NCBI RefSeq assembly: GCF_001514195.1
Contig: NZ_KQ948735.1
Span: forward strand, 857,413 to 921,412
Source: Streptomyces griseorubiginosus
GTDB taxonomy: Bacteria > Actinomycetota > Actinomycetes > Streptomycetales > Streptomycetaceae
Direction of reading: 5' to 3'
DNA: 64,000 nt
How positions within the stretch are numbered: position 1 is the stretch's first letter; every line of letters starts with the position of its first letter. Below are positions 56,502-64,000 of the stretch, in pieces. The notes beneath the pieces are model-generated. The model made no database searches and was not told where the DNA came from. It saw only the letters and a program-made list of their open reading frames with translations. The position numbers and the translations under genes are program-made.

Positions 56502-57308
56502 TTGAAGCGCCCAGCCCTGAAGCGCCCCCTCCTCCTCGTCGCCCTGCTCCTGATGACCGCGGGGTGCTCGACCACGTCCGGGAGCACGTCCGGTTCCGAT
56601 GCCGGGGACGCGCGGTGGCGGCCCCGCCCCGGCACCGCCTGGCAGTGGCAGCTGACCGGCCGGATCGACACCTCCGTCGACGTGCCGGTCTACGACGTCG
56701 ACGGCTTCGACCAGTCGAAGGCGCTGGTGTCCGCCCTGCACGACAAGGGCCGCAAGGTCATCTGCTACCTGTCCACCGGCGCCTTCGAGGACTGGCGGCC
56801 CGACGCCGGCAGGTTCCCCCGGTCGGTGATCGGGCGCGGCAACGGCTGGGAGGGCGAGCGCTGGCTCGACATACGCGCCACGGACGTCCTCGAACCGCTG
56901 ATGGCGCGCCGCCTCGACATGTGCCGTGAGAAGGGCTTCGACGCGGTGGAGCCGGACAACATGGACGGCTACAAGAACCGCACCGGCTTCCCCCTCACCG
57001 CGGCCGACCAGCTCCGCTACAACCGGCTGATCGCGCGGCTGGCACACGAGCGGGGCATGGCGGTCGGCCTGAAGAACGACCTCGACCAGATACCGGCACT
57101 GGTGGGCGACTTCGACTTCGCGGTCAACGAGCAGTGCGCGCAGTACGACGAGTGCGCGGACATGACACCATTCATCAAGGCCGACAAGGCCGTCTTCCAC
57201 GTCGAGTACGAACTGCCCACCAGCCGCTTCTGCGTCGAGTCCCGCCGCCTGAAGCTGAGTTCGATGCTGAAGAAGTACGAGCTGGGGGTGTGGCGCGAGG
57301 CCTGCTAG
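56502..57308 (+). CDS. GH114-type (endo-alpha-1,4-polygalactosaminidase) lipoprotein
   Basis: About 268 aa. Lipoprotein signal with lipobox TAGC (Cys about residue 21). Then YDVDGFDQSKALVS, ICYLSTGAFEDWRPD, FDAVEPDNMDGY and LKNDLDQIPAL, the GH114 barrel signature with acidic residues at strand ends. The family cleaves alpha-1,4-galactosamine polymers. The TTG at 56502 is preferred because AGGAG is 7 bases upstream; an ATG at 56484 is in frame but has no site. Confidence 0.85.
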   Translation: MKRPALKRPLLLVALLLMTAGCSTTSGSTSGSDAGDARWRPRPGTAWQWQLTGRIDTSVDVPVYDVDGFDQSKALVSALHDKGRKVICYLSTGAFEDWRPDAGRFPRSVIGRGNGWEGERWLDIRATDVLEPLMARRLDMCREKGFDAVEPDNMDGYKNRTGFPLTAADQLRYNRLIARLAHERGMAVGLKNDLDQIPALVGDFDFAVNEQCAQYDECADMTPFIKADKAVFHVEYELPTSRFCVESRRLKLSSMLKKYELGVWREAC

Positions 57309-57339
57309 AAGGCCGGGGCTGTCAGAAGGCCGGGGCCCG

Positions 57340-58122
57340 TCAGAAGGCCAGCGAGAGGATCACCAGCGCCGCCGTCGCCGCCGTCTCAGCAATCCCTCCG
57401 AACACATCGCCGGTCACCCCGCCGAAGCGGCGCGTGCAGTGCCGCAGCAGCAGTTCGGCGGCGGCCACGGAGGCGGCGACCGCGAGGACCGTGCGGACCA
57501 CGTCGTACGGCCCGAAGAGCGCGCTTACGGCGGCCGCCCCCAGCGTCACGGCGAGGGCCACCAGTGCGGCGGCACGGAGCGGGACCACTCCGGCCACGGC
57601 GGCGCCCAGGCCCTCCGGACGGGCCGCGGGGACGCCGGTACGGGCGGCCAGGGTCAGCGCCAGGCGGGCCGCCGTCGCGGAGACCACCGCGGCGACCGCG
57701 CCCCGGGCCCAGGAGCCGCCGTACACCTGGGACAGCGCGGCGACCTGGGCGAACAGCACCAGCACGAGGGTGATCACACCGAACGGGCCGATGTCGGACT
57801 GCTTCATGATGCGCAGGGCGTCCTCGGCGGGCTTGCCGCTGCCCAGGCCGTCGGCCGTGTCGGCGAGGCCGTCGAGGTGCAGGCCGCGGGTGAGGACGGC
57901 GGGCACGGCGACCGTGGCGATCGCGGCGAGCAGCGCGGAGGCGCCGAGGAGGAGCAGCAGGAGACCCACGGCGGCCGAGAGACCGCCCAGCACCAGACCG
58001 ACCAGCGGCGCGCACAGCATGCCGCCGCGGGCCGCCTCACGGTCCCAGCGGGTCACCTTCACCGGCAGCACGCTGAGCGTGCCGAAGGCGAAGCGGAGGC
58101 CGTCGGCGCGGGGTGAGGTCAT
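57340..58122 (-). CDS. cobS: Adenosylcobinamide-GDP ribazoletransferase (cobalamin synthase)
   Basis: 260 aa integral membrane enzyme that joins alpha-ribazole(-phosphate) to adenosyl-GDP-cobinamide. Several hydrophobic helices. Metal-binding HLDGLADTADGLG (DGxxDxxDG) near residue 83, KPAEDALRIMKQSDIGPFG (SDIG), and GGVTGDVFG near the C terminus are diagnostic. ATG at 58122; a GTG six bases earlier is possible. CobT, the partner enzyme of this pathway, is about 4 kb away. Confidence 0.96.
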   Translation of the reverse strand: MTSPRADGLRFAFGTLSVLPVKVTRWDREAARGGMLCAPLVGLVLGGLSAAVGLLLLLLGASALLAAIATVAVPAVLTRGLHLDGLADTADGLGSGKPAEDALRIMKQSDIGPFGVITLVLVLFAQVAALSQVYGGSWARGAVAAVVSATAARLALTLAARTGVPAARPEGLGAAVAGVVPLRAAALVALAVTLGAAAVSALFGPYDVVRTVLAVAASVAAAELLLRHCTRRFGGVTGDVFGGIAETAATAALVILSLAF

Positions 58123-58195
58123 GGACACGTCCGCAGGGTAGCCCGGACGACCTAGTGGCACGGCGGGCCGCCCCCGGTCCCGTGAGACTGGGGGC

Positions 58196-58951
58196 ATGGG
58201 CCACTGGCTGCACCGCAACATCGTCGAACCGGGCAAGCTGCCGCTGCTGCTGGCGCTGACCGCGTTCGTGCTGACCTTCCTGATCACCCGGTGCGTGACC
58301 CGGCTGATCCGGGCCGGCAAGGGGCCCTTCGGCAACATCAGCACCGGCGGGGTGCACATCCACCATGTGGTCCCCGGGGTCGTGCTGTCGATCGTGGGCG
58401 GCTTCGGCGCGGTCGCCAGCGGGCGGCACGGCTTCGGTGCGGCGCTGTTCGCGGTCGTGTTCGGGATCGGTGCGGGGCTGGTGCTGGACGAGTTCGCGCT
58501 GATCCTGCACCTCGACGACGTGTACTGGAGCGAGGAGGGCCGCAAGAGCGTCGAGGTCGTCGTCCTCACGGCGGCGCTCGTCGGACTGGTGCTCGCCGGG
58601 TTCTCGCCGTTCGGCGTCGACGACGTGACGCAGGGCGAGGCGCAGGACCGCGGGGGCGTCATCTCCAGCGTGGTGGTCAACTTCCTGTTCGCGATGGGCG
58701 TGCTGCTCAAGGGCAAGGCGCGGATGGCGATCTTCAGTGTGATCGTCCCGCTCGTGGGGATCATCGGACTGATCCGCCTGGCCCGCCCCGGCTCCTTCTG
58801 GGCCCGCCGCTTCTACGGCCGCCGACCGCGTGCCCGGGCCCGGGCGATGCTCCGCGCCTACCGCCACGACAAGCGCTGGGCGGGCCCCCGCCGCAAATTC
58901 CAGGACCTCATCGCCGGCAAACCGGACCCGGTACGACCACTGGAGCCATGA
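58196..58951 (+). CDS. Conserved integral membrane protein
   Basis: 251 aa with four to five membrane helices (PLLLALTAFVLTFLITR, VPGVVLSIVGGFGAV, ALFAVVFGIGAGLVLDEFAL, VVLTAALVGLVLAGF and a late one). Conserved-looking motifs face the membrane: VHIHHVVPG (His-rich) and LDEFALILHLDDVYWSEEG (acidic). They could bind metal, but no family name is known to me. The C terminus is Arg-rich and cytoplasmic. Divergent from cobS over 73 bases. Confidence 0.82.
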   Translation: MGHWLHRNIVEPGKLPLLLALTAFVLTFLITRCVTRLIRAGKGPFGNISTGGVHIHHVVPGVVLSIVGGFGAVASGRHGFGAALFAVVFGIGAGLVLDEFALILHLDDVYWSEEGRKSVEVVVLTAALVGLVLAGFSPFGVDDVTQGEAQDRGGVISSVVVNFLFAMGVLLKGKARMAIFSVIVPLVGIIGLIRLARPGSFWARRFYGRRPRARARAMLRAYRHDKRWAGPRRKFQDLIAGKPDPVRPLEP

Positions 58952-59304
58952 GTCCCACCCCGCCGGCCTCAGCGACCGCGCGCCGGCAGCCCGGACCCCG
59001 ATCCGGCGTCGGGCCGTGTCTCGGTCGCGGCCCGGGTCCGCGCCCTGAACCACGCGCCGGCCTCGGCCTCGGTTCCGGCCCCAGCATCGACAGCATGCCC
59101 GAGCCCCCCACGCCGACGACCATGACGATCGCCCCGACCCCCCCGCCCGTCACCACCGACCCCGGTCCCGGGCTCGGCTCCAGTCCCGGTCCCAGGCCCG
59201 GTCCCAGGGTTGGCCTCCGCTCCGGTCCCGGCCCGTGACCCGACCTCGACTTCACCCCTGGCCCCGGCTTCCGCCCCAATACCTGCTCCGGCATCGGCAG
59301 CGGG
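58952..59304. other. Convergent spacer of low-complexity GC repeats
   Basis: 353 bases between two convergent membrane-protein genes. It is made of short imperfect runs around GGTCCCGG and CCCGGTCC. Open frames on both strands translate to Gly/Pro/Arg repeats and overlap each other, which argues against coding. No promoter or terminator is clear. Confidence 0.6.
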
Positions 59305-60276
59305 TTAGGACACCTGGCGTCGTCGAGCGTGACGCTCAGTACGAGGGCCCCTGCCATCACCACCTGCCCCGGCCCCAGCCCGTAACCCGACCTCGGCCTC
59401 TCCCCCGGCTCCTGCTTCCGCCCCGACACCAGTCCCGGTCCCTCGCTGAGCTCCAGCGCCAGCCCTAGTTCCGATCCGACCCCGTGGCTCGCCCCCACCT
59501 CCGGCCGAGGATCCGGCCCCGCCTTCAGAGTCCGTCCTGGGGACGCCTGATCCGTCGTCGCTCACCCGGGACCCAGCCCCGCTGCCCGCCCCGGCGTTCC
59601 GCGCCCCGCCCCCGCCGACCCGTCCGCCCCGGCGTCGCCGTACCGCCGACAGTGCGCACAGCAGCAGCATCGCTGCGATCGCTGCCAGGTGTTCTCTGCC
59701 GGCGAGGTTCTCCTTCGCCACCACCTCGATCACCATCGCCACGATCACCGCGCCCGCCGTGACCCGGGCGCCGTAGCGCCAGCCGAGGAAGACGGCGAGG
59801 CCCACCACGGCCGCCGACGGGCCGGTGTCGACGACATGGGCGTCCGTGGCGGTGAGGCCGAAGGGGTGGTGGGGGCCCAGCGAGACGCCCACGCGGGCGT
59901 ACAGCGTGCCGGCGAGCGTGGCCGCGTAGGCCAGCGCCAGCGTCCGCCACCGGCCCAGACAGATCTCGGCGATCCCGAACACGAACAGGATCTGGACCAG
60001 CGCACCCCACACCGGCAGGTCGAGCGCGGGCACGAACAGGGAGAGGGGGGTGCGCAGGAGAGCGAGCCACAGGGGGTCCGCCGCGCGCACGGCACCCACG
60101 TCCTGGACGACGTCGTAGCCCCAGGGCTGGTTGTGCACGACGTGGAGGGTCAGTGTCAGGCAGACGGCCGTCATGGCCAGGGGGACCGCCCGCCACCTCC
60201 GCCGGAGCACGTGCGCGCGCACGGTGACGTACAGCGGCCCCCACTCCGCTCGGGCCCAGCGGGCGACCCTCTTCAT
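59305..60276 (-). CDS. Rhomboid-like membrane protein with low-complexity tail
   Basis: 323 aa. About residues 30-215 hold six hydrophobic helices (AVPLAMTAVCLTLTLHVVH, LPVWGALVQILFVFGIAEI, LALAYAATLAGTLY and on) with the layout of rhomboid-like proteins; GPSAAVVG stands where active rhomboids have GxSG, so proteolytic activity is doubtful. The last roughly 100 residues are Gly/Ala/Arg repeats that run into the repeat-rich spacer. It starts 10 bases after the MprF-like gene's stop, so they form an operon. Confidence 0.8.
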   Translation of the reverse strand: MKRVARWARAEWGPLYVTVRAHVLRRRWRAVPLAMTAVCLTLTLHVVHNQPWGYDVVQDVGAVRAADPLWLALLRTPLSLFVPALDLPVWGALVQILFVFGIAEICLGRWRTLALAYAATLAGTLYARVGVSLGPHHPFGLTATDAHVVDTGPSAAVVGLAVFLGWRYGARVTAGAVIVAMVIEVVAKENLAGREHLAAIAAMLLLCALSAVRRRRGGRVGGGGARNAGAGSGAGSRVSDDGSGVPRTDSEGGAGSSAGGGGEPRGRIGTRAGAGAQRGTGTGVGAEAGAGGEAEVGLRAGAGAGGDGRGPRTERHARRRQVS

Positions 60277-60286
60277 CCCACCGTCC

Positions 60287-62053
60287 TCATCTGTGCGTAC
60301 TCAGGTGCTCCCGGCGCCGCAGCCACCCCGGCAGACCCGGCACCTCCAGGAAGCCCTCCGCGCGGGCCGAGGCGATGCCGATCCGGGGCAGGTCCGCGCT
60401 CTTCTCGAAGAGCAGGAACCGCGGCTCCCAGATGGGCCGGTACTTGGCGTTGGCCCGGTACAGCGACTCGATCTGCCACCAGCGCGAGAAGAAGCTGAGC
60501 AGCGACCGCCACAACCGCAGTACCGGCCCGGCGCCGAGCCGTGCCCCACGTTCGAAGACCGAACGGAACATCGCGAAGTTGAGTGAGACCTGGGTGATCT
60601 GGATCTCCTGGGCCCGATTCAGGAGCTCGATGACCATGAACTCCATGAGGCCGTTGTCGGCGTCGCGGTCCCGGCGCATGAGGTCGAGCGACAGCCCGTG
60701 CGGCCCCCAGGGCACGAAGGAGAGCACCGCCTTCAGCTCACCCTCGCCGTCATGGCACTCCAGCGCCACACAGCGACCGTCCTCGGGGTCCCCGAGCCGC
60801 CCCAGCGCCATGCTGAAGCCGCGTTCGACGGCCCCGTCCCGCCAGTCGTCGGCCCGCCGTACGAGCGCCTCCATCTCCTCGGCGGGGATGTCCTCGTGGC
60901 GCCGGATCCGGACCGTGTACCCGGCCCGTCCGACCCGGTTGTAGGCCTGCCGGACGGTCCGCATGGCACGGCCCTCCAGGGTGAAGTCGGCGATCTCCAC
61001 GATCGCCTCGTCACCCAGCTCCAACGCGTCCATGCCGTGCCGCGCGTACACCGTCCCCGCGTCCTCGCCCGCGCCCATCACCGCCGGCAGCCACCCGTGC
61101 TCCCGCGCCTCGGCGAGCCACGGCTCGATCGCCCCCGGCCAGGCCTCCGGGTCCCCGATCGGATCGCCGGAGGCCAGCGAGACCCCGCCGACGACCCGGT
61201 AGGTCACGGCCGCCTTCCCGGTCGGCGACCACACCACGCTCTTCTCCCTGCGCAACGCGAAGTAGCCGAGGGAGTCCCGTTCCCCGTGCTTGTCGAGGAG
61301 TTCCCGCAGCCGCCGCTCGTCGTCCTCGGTGAGCGGGTCGACGGCACGCCGGGAGCGGAAGGCGGCGTAGAAGACGGCCAGGACGAGGACCGTGCTGAGC
61401 ACGTTGATGACGACGTCGACCCAGTTCGGCGTCACGATGCCGTCGAAGCGGGAGTCGTCGGCGGCCACGGAGACCAGCCGCAGGGTGCCGTACCACCACC
61501 GCTGCGCGAAGTTCGACGACGTGGACGCCTCGTTGGTGACGGTCACCAGCAGCGCGGCGAGCAGCGAGGACACGAGCAGTCCGCCGACCGCGACGGCCGC
61601 CGCGAGCCGCGGGTTGGACCGGTCGCCCTTGGCGTAGAACTCCCGCCGCCCCACCAGCAGCGCGACGACGAACGCGGCGGTGAGGACCAGCGAGATCCAG
61701 TTCTGCGCGTACCGGCGGATCTCCGGGAACGCCATCGCGAAGAGGAACAGCGCGAGGAACGCCCCGGAGAGCACCAGGTTCAGGATCCACGCGGCCCGCT
61801 TGCGGCGCCGCATGGTGATGGCGAGGAACGCCGTGAACACCCCGGAGGCGAATCCCGCCGTCAGCAGATACGGCGTGAAGTAGTCCTCCTGGTTGTGCCG
61901 CCGTACGTCCTGCCCCAGCGTCACCCACACCGCACTGAGGAAGTTGACGAACGCGACGACCCGCAGGTACCAGACGGCGAACCCGGCGGCCCGCCGTGAG
62001 GCGGCGGTGGACGGTCGGCGGGCACGGGCACCGGAATCCAGGACATCTCCCAT
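60287..62053 (-). CDS. MprF-like phosphatidylglycerol lysyltransferase-domain protein (DUF2156)
   Basis: 588 aa. N-terminal half with six to seven membrane helices (about residues 25-240). C-terminal half is a DUF2156/LPG-synthase acyltransferase domain of the GNAT-like type: SLGYFALRREKSVVWSPTGKA, ASGDPIGDPE, MRTVRQAYNRV, and LSFVPWGPHGLSLDLMRRD. It probably transfers an aminoacyl group from tRNA to phosphatidylglycerol, lowering the net negative charge of the membrane; the amino acid is unknown. Unlike mycobacterial LysX it has no fused lysyl-tRNA synthetase. ATG without a clear site. Confidence 0.87.
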   Translation of the reverse strand: MGDVLDSGARARRPSTAASRRAAGFAVWYLRVVAFVNFLSAVWVTLGQDVRRHNQEDYFTPYLLTAGFASGVFTAFLAITMRRRKRAAWILNLVLSGAFLALFLFAMAFPEIRRYAQNWISLVLTAAFVVALLVGRREFYAKGDRSNPRLAAAVAVGGLLVSSLLAALLVTVTNEASTSSNFAQRWWYGTLRLVSVAADDSRFDGIVTPNWVDVVINVLSTVLVLAVFYAAFRSRRAVDPLTEDDERRLRELLDKHGERDSLGYFALRREKSVVWSPTGKAAVTYRVVGGVSLASGDPIGDPEAWPGAIEPWLAEAREHGWLPAVMGAGEDAGTVYARHGMDALELGDEAIVEIADFTLEGRAMRTVRQAYNRVGRAGYTVRIRRHEDIPAEEMEALVRRADDWRDGAVERGFSMALGRLGDPEDGRCVALECHDGEGELKAVLSFVPWGPHGLSLDLMRRDRDADNGLMEFMVIELLNRAQEIQITQVSLNFAMFRSVFERGARLGAGPVLRLWRSLLSFFSRWWQIESLYRANAKYRPIWEPRFLLFEKSADLPRIGIASARAEGFLEVPGLPGWLRRREHLSTHR

Positions 62054-62137
62054 AAAGGGTGATCCTGCCCCGCTTCGCCGCCGTGACGCCGCTCAGCCAC
62101 GGCGGCGCGGCCCTGCGGTGCCCGACCGGCCGAACCC

Positions 62138-63241
62138 CTACTCCTCCGTCTCGGGCTTCTCGGACTCCGCGGACTCGGGCTCCTCCGAGACGACGTCCGG
62201 CCTCTCCGGCAGCTCGGCGGCCAGCGCTGCCGCGGCCTGCACCAGCGGCAGGGCCAGCAGCCCGCCCGCGCCCTCGCCGACGGTCACCCCGTGGTCGAGG
62301 AGCGGCTCCAGGGCCATCCGGTCCAGCGCCTTCGTCTGCCCCGGCTCCCCGCTGTTCTGCCCGGCCAGCCACCAGTCCGGCGCCCGGAACGCGATCCGCT
62401 GGCCCACCAGCGCGCAGGCGGACACCACGACCCCGTCCAGCACGACCGGCAGCTTGCGCACCGCGCTCTGGAGCAGGAAGCCCGTGATCGCCGCGAGATC
62501 GGCGCCGCCGACCGTCGCCAGCAGCTGCAACTGGTCCCCGAGCACCGGCCGCGCCCGCCTGAGCGCGTCCCGGATCGCCGCGCACTTGCGCATCCACGCC
62601 AGGTCGTCGATCCCGGTCCCGCCGCGCCCGGTCACCACGGACGCGTCGGTCCCGCACAGCGCGGCGACCAGCACGCCCGCCGCCGTGGTCCCGCCCACGC
62701 TCACATCGCCGAGCACGACGAGATCGGTACCGGAGTCGGCCTCCTCGTCGGCGACCGCGATCCCGGCCCGGAGAGCGGCCTCCGCCTCCTCGAGCGTCAA
62801 CGCGTCCTCGACATCGATACGGCCGCTCCCGCGCCGCACCCGATGCCGTACGACGTCCTCCGGCAGTTCCTGCGGATCGCAGTCCAGCGCCATGTCGACG
62901 ACCCGCACCGGCACGCCCAGCCGCCGCGCGAGGACCGACACCGGACGGCCGCCCTCCAGAACCTCCCGCACCAGCTCCGAGGCGCTGCCCGCGGGGCGTC
63001 CCGAGACCCCCTGGGCGGCGATCCCATGGTCTCCGGCGAACAGCACGACCCGCGGCCGTTCGACCGGCCGTACCGGAACGGCCGACTGCGCCGCGGCCAG
63101 CCACTCACCCAGGTCGTCGAGGCGGCCCAGCGACCCGGGCGGCACGACCTGCCGCTCCCGGCGCGCCTCCGCGTCGCGACGCACCCCGCCGTCGGGGCGC
63201 TCGATCAGATCGGTGAAGTCGTCGAGATTAAGCGAGCTCAT
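62138..63241 (-). CDS. cobT: Nicotinate-nucleotide-dimethylbenzimidazole phosphoribosyltransferase
   Basis: 367 aa. Makes alpha-ribazole-5'-phosphate for the lower ligand of cobalamin; its product is used by CobS. Seen: PPGSLGRLDDLGEWLA, LFAGDHGIAAQGVS, LGDVSVGGTTAAGVLVAALCG, TGRGGTGIDD, and the C-terminal LEPLLDHGVTVGEGAGGLLALPL with the catalytic Glu. The last roughly 20 residues are an acidic extension. The ATG at 63241 has no clear site. Confidence 0.95.
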   Translation of the reverse strand: MSSLNLDDFTDLIERPDGGVRRDAEARRERQVVPPGSLGRLDDLGEWLAAAQSAVPVRPVERPRVVLFAGDHGIAAQGVSGRPAGSASELVREVLEGGRPVSVLARRLGVPVRVVDMALDCDPQELPEDVVRHRVRRGSGRIDVEDALTLEEAEAALRAGIAVADEEADSGTDLVVLGDVSVGGTTAAGVLVAALCGTDASVVTGRGGTGIDDLAWMRKCAAIRDALRRARPVLGDQLQLLATVGGADLAAITGFLLQSAVRKLPVVLDGVVVSACALVGQRIAFRAPDWWLAGQNSGEPGQTKALDRMALEPLLDHGVTVGEGAGGLLALPLVQAAAALAAELPERPDVVSEEPESAESEKPETEE

Positions 63242-63392
63242 TCGCCGAACAGTACCGGCCCTGATCGAACACGGCGGCGCCACGGGGCCCGGACGTCATT
63301 GCACCCCGGATCGGGATCCCATACGTTCCGTTTTGTAGTGGATTGCCGTGCTGGATTGCCGTGCTGAACTCCGTGCGTCCCCGGGAGGCCCC

Positions 63393-64000
63393 ATGCCCGC
63401 ACCGACCGCCCCGTCCGTACGGCGTCTTCGCTCCACCGCACGGGCGCTGCGGTGGCTGCCGGAGCCGGAGAGCTGGCTGGACGTGGGGACGGGGGACGCG
63501 GACTTCCCGGAGGCGGCCCGCACGTTCTTCCCCTACACCGCCTTCGACGGCATCGACCCCACGCCCCGCGTCCTGCACGCCCAGGCCGTCGAGCGCCTGG
63601 AGGAGGGCTACCGGGGCGCCCTGACGGACCCGCACCTCGCCGCCCACCTGCGCGCCCGCTACGACGTGGTCAGCCTCCTGAACCGGCCGGCCGATCCCGG
63701 TGAGCTCCGGGCCGCCCTCGCGGTCCTGCGCCCCGGCGGCCACCTCCTCGTGGAGTCCCCGGACGACCCCCGGCCCGCACTGGAGTCCCAGGGCTGCGCG
63801 ATCGTCGCCACGTCCCGCAGATCCGCCCACATCCCGCCCCGCCTGACCCCCCACGTCCCGGCCGACCTCCTCCCCGTCGCCCGAGCCCTGGACCACACCG
63901 CGTCCCTCCTCCTGTCCGGCACCCGTTTCGCGAGGACGTACCGGGTGATCGCCCGCAAGCCGCTGAACCCGGTCGCCGGGAGGGAGCGCATCCCGGACGC
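63393..64000 (+). CDS. Methyltransferase-like protein, 3' end outside window
   Basis: ATG at 63393 with GGGAGG about 5 bases upstream; the frame is open to the window end (about 202 codons). WLDVGTGDADFPEAA and DGIDPTP resemble SAM-binding motifs I and II of class I methyltransferases, and LAVLRPGGHLLVE is the usual post-motif strand. The Rossmann core is shorter than normal, so activity is uncertain. Divergent from cobT over 151 bases. Confidence 0.75.
   Translation, partial: MPAPTAPSVRRLRSTARALRWLPEPESWLDVGTGDADFPEAARTFFPYTAFDGIDPTPRVLHAQAVERLEEGYRGALTDPHLAAHLRARYDVVSLLNRPADPGELRAALAVLRPGGHLLVESPDDPRPALESQGCAIVATSRRSAHIPPRLTPHVPADLLPVARALDHTASLLLSGTRFARTYRVIARKPLNPVAGRERIPD

Noticed and set aside
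58908..59498. Minus-strand frame rich in GPGLGPG
   Set aside because: Low-complexity translation overlapping other frames on both strands; no start signal.
62053..62137. Cobalamin riboswitch for cobT or neighbours
   Set aside because: The gaps next to cobT and cobS are too short and show no conserved B12-box sequence.

Overview
The window is about 64 kb of very GC-rich DNA with strong third-position G/C bias, frequent GTG and occasional TTG starts, GGAGG ribosome binding sites and dense gene packing. Two glutamine synthetases (GSI glnA and eukaryotic-type GSII glnII), GlnR-type boxes, lipB-lipA, a homodimeric aceE, a two-lipoyl-domain E2, lpd, pepA, cobS and cobT all lie together. That set and order fit a Streptomyces core chromosome. 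I see no prophage, transposase, CRISPR array, rRNA or tRNA.

Layout. 1-9.9 kb: the C-terminal part of a secreted pullulanase, a receiver-PP2C (SpoIIE-type) regulator, a tautomerase-family protein, a TetR regulator, a membrane-anchored protein with a sigma-like N terminus, and secreted or lipoproteins. 10-15.2 kb: a NarL-type two-component pair, glnII behind GlnR-like boxes, and an orphan winged-helix protein behind small leader ORFs. 15.2-24.3 kb: accessory genes, including an epimerase, a divergent MarR/hydrolase pair around a palindrome, an ArsC-like protein, a 104-aa protein and a winged-helix (YcaQ/AlkZ-type) protein, then a DUF2252 protein and a rifampicin monooxygenase (rox). 24.3-31.4 kb: a hydrolase-APH fusion, pspAB-htpX, a HEAT-repeat protein and glnA. 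31.5-41.6 kb: RDD protein, secreted lipase, DUF4191 protein, lipA, lipB, a TPR regulator, an amine-oxidase-like flavoprotein, a TIGR01777-type epimerase and a GNAT acetyltransferase. 41.5-46.7 kb: a MarP-type membrane protease and a PGRP amidase with an unusual arginine-rich repeat, plus small proteins and a WYL regulator. 46.8-56.3 kb: central metabolism, namely aceE with a GntR regulator, sucB, lpd and pepA. 56.5-64 kb: GH114 lipoprotein, cobS, membrane proteins, an MprF-like acyltransferase, cobT and a truncated methyltransferase-like gene.

How the parts work together. GlnR boxes precede both glutamine synthetases. LipB and LipA supply lipoyl groups for the E2 encoded by sucB, which works with aceE and lpd. 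Two perfect palindromes in front of aceE suggest control by the adjacent GntR protein. CobS and CobT both act in the late cobalamin lower-ligand pathway.

The most interesting signals are regulatory. Three transcription units between 13 and 21 kb carry a TTGTCAGTG-N8-nAnnnT promoter, the RecA-independent (PafBC-type) DNA-damage promoter of actinobacteria; one drives a DNA-glycosylase-like winged-helix gene and one an unknown 104-aa protein. The rox gene has a 17-codon leader ORF with a strong ribosome binding site and a hairpin next to the rox ribosome binding site, which looks like attenuation. Next to rox lies an unusual fusion of an alpha/beta hydrolase with an aminoglycoside-phosphotransferase-fold kinase. 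Several convergent gene pairs are separated by tandem repeats.
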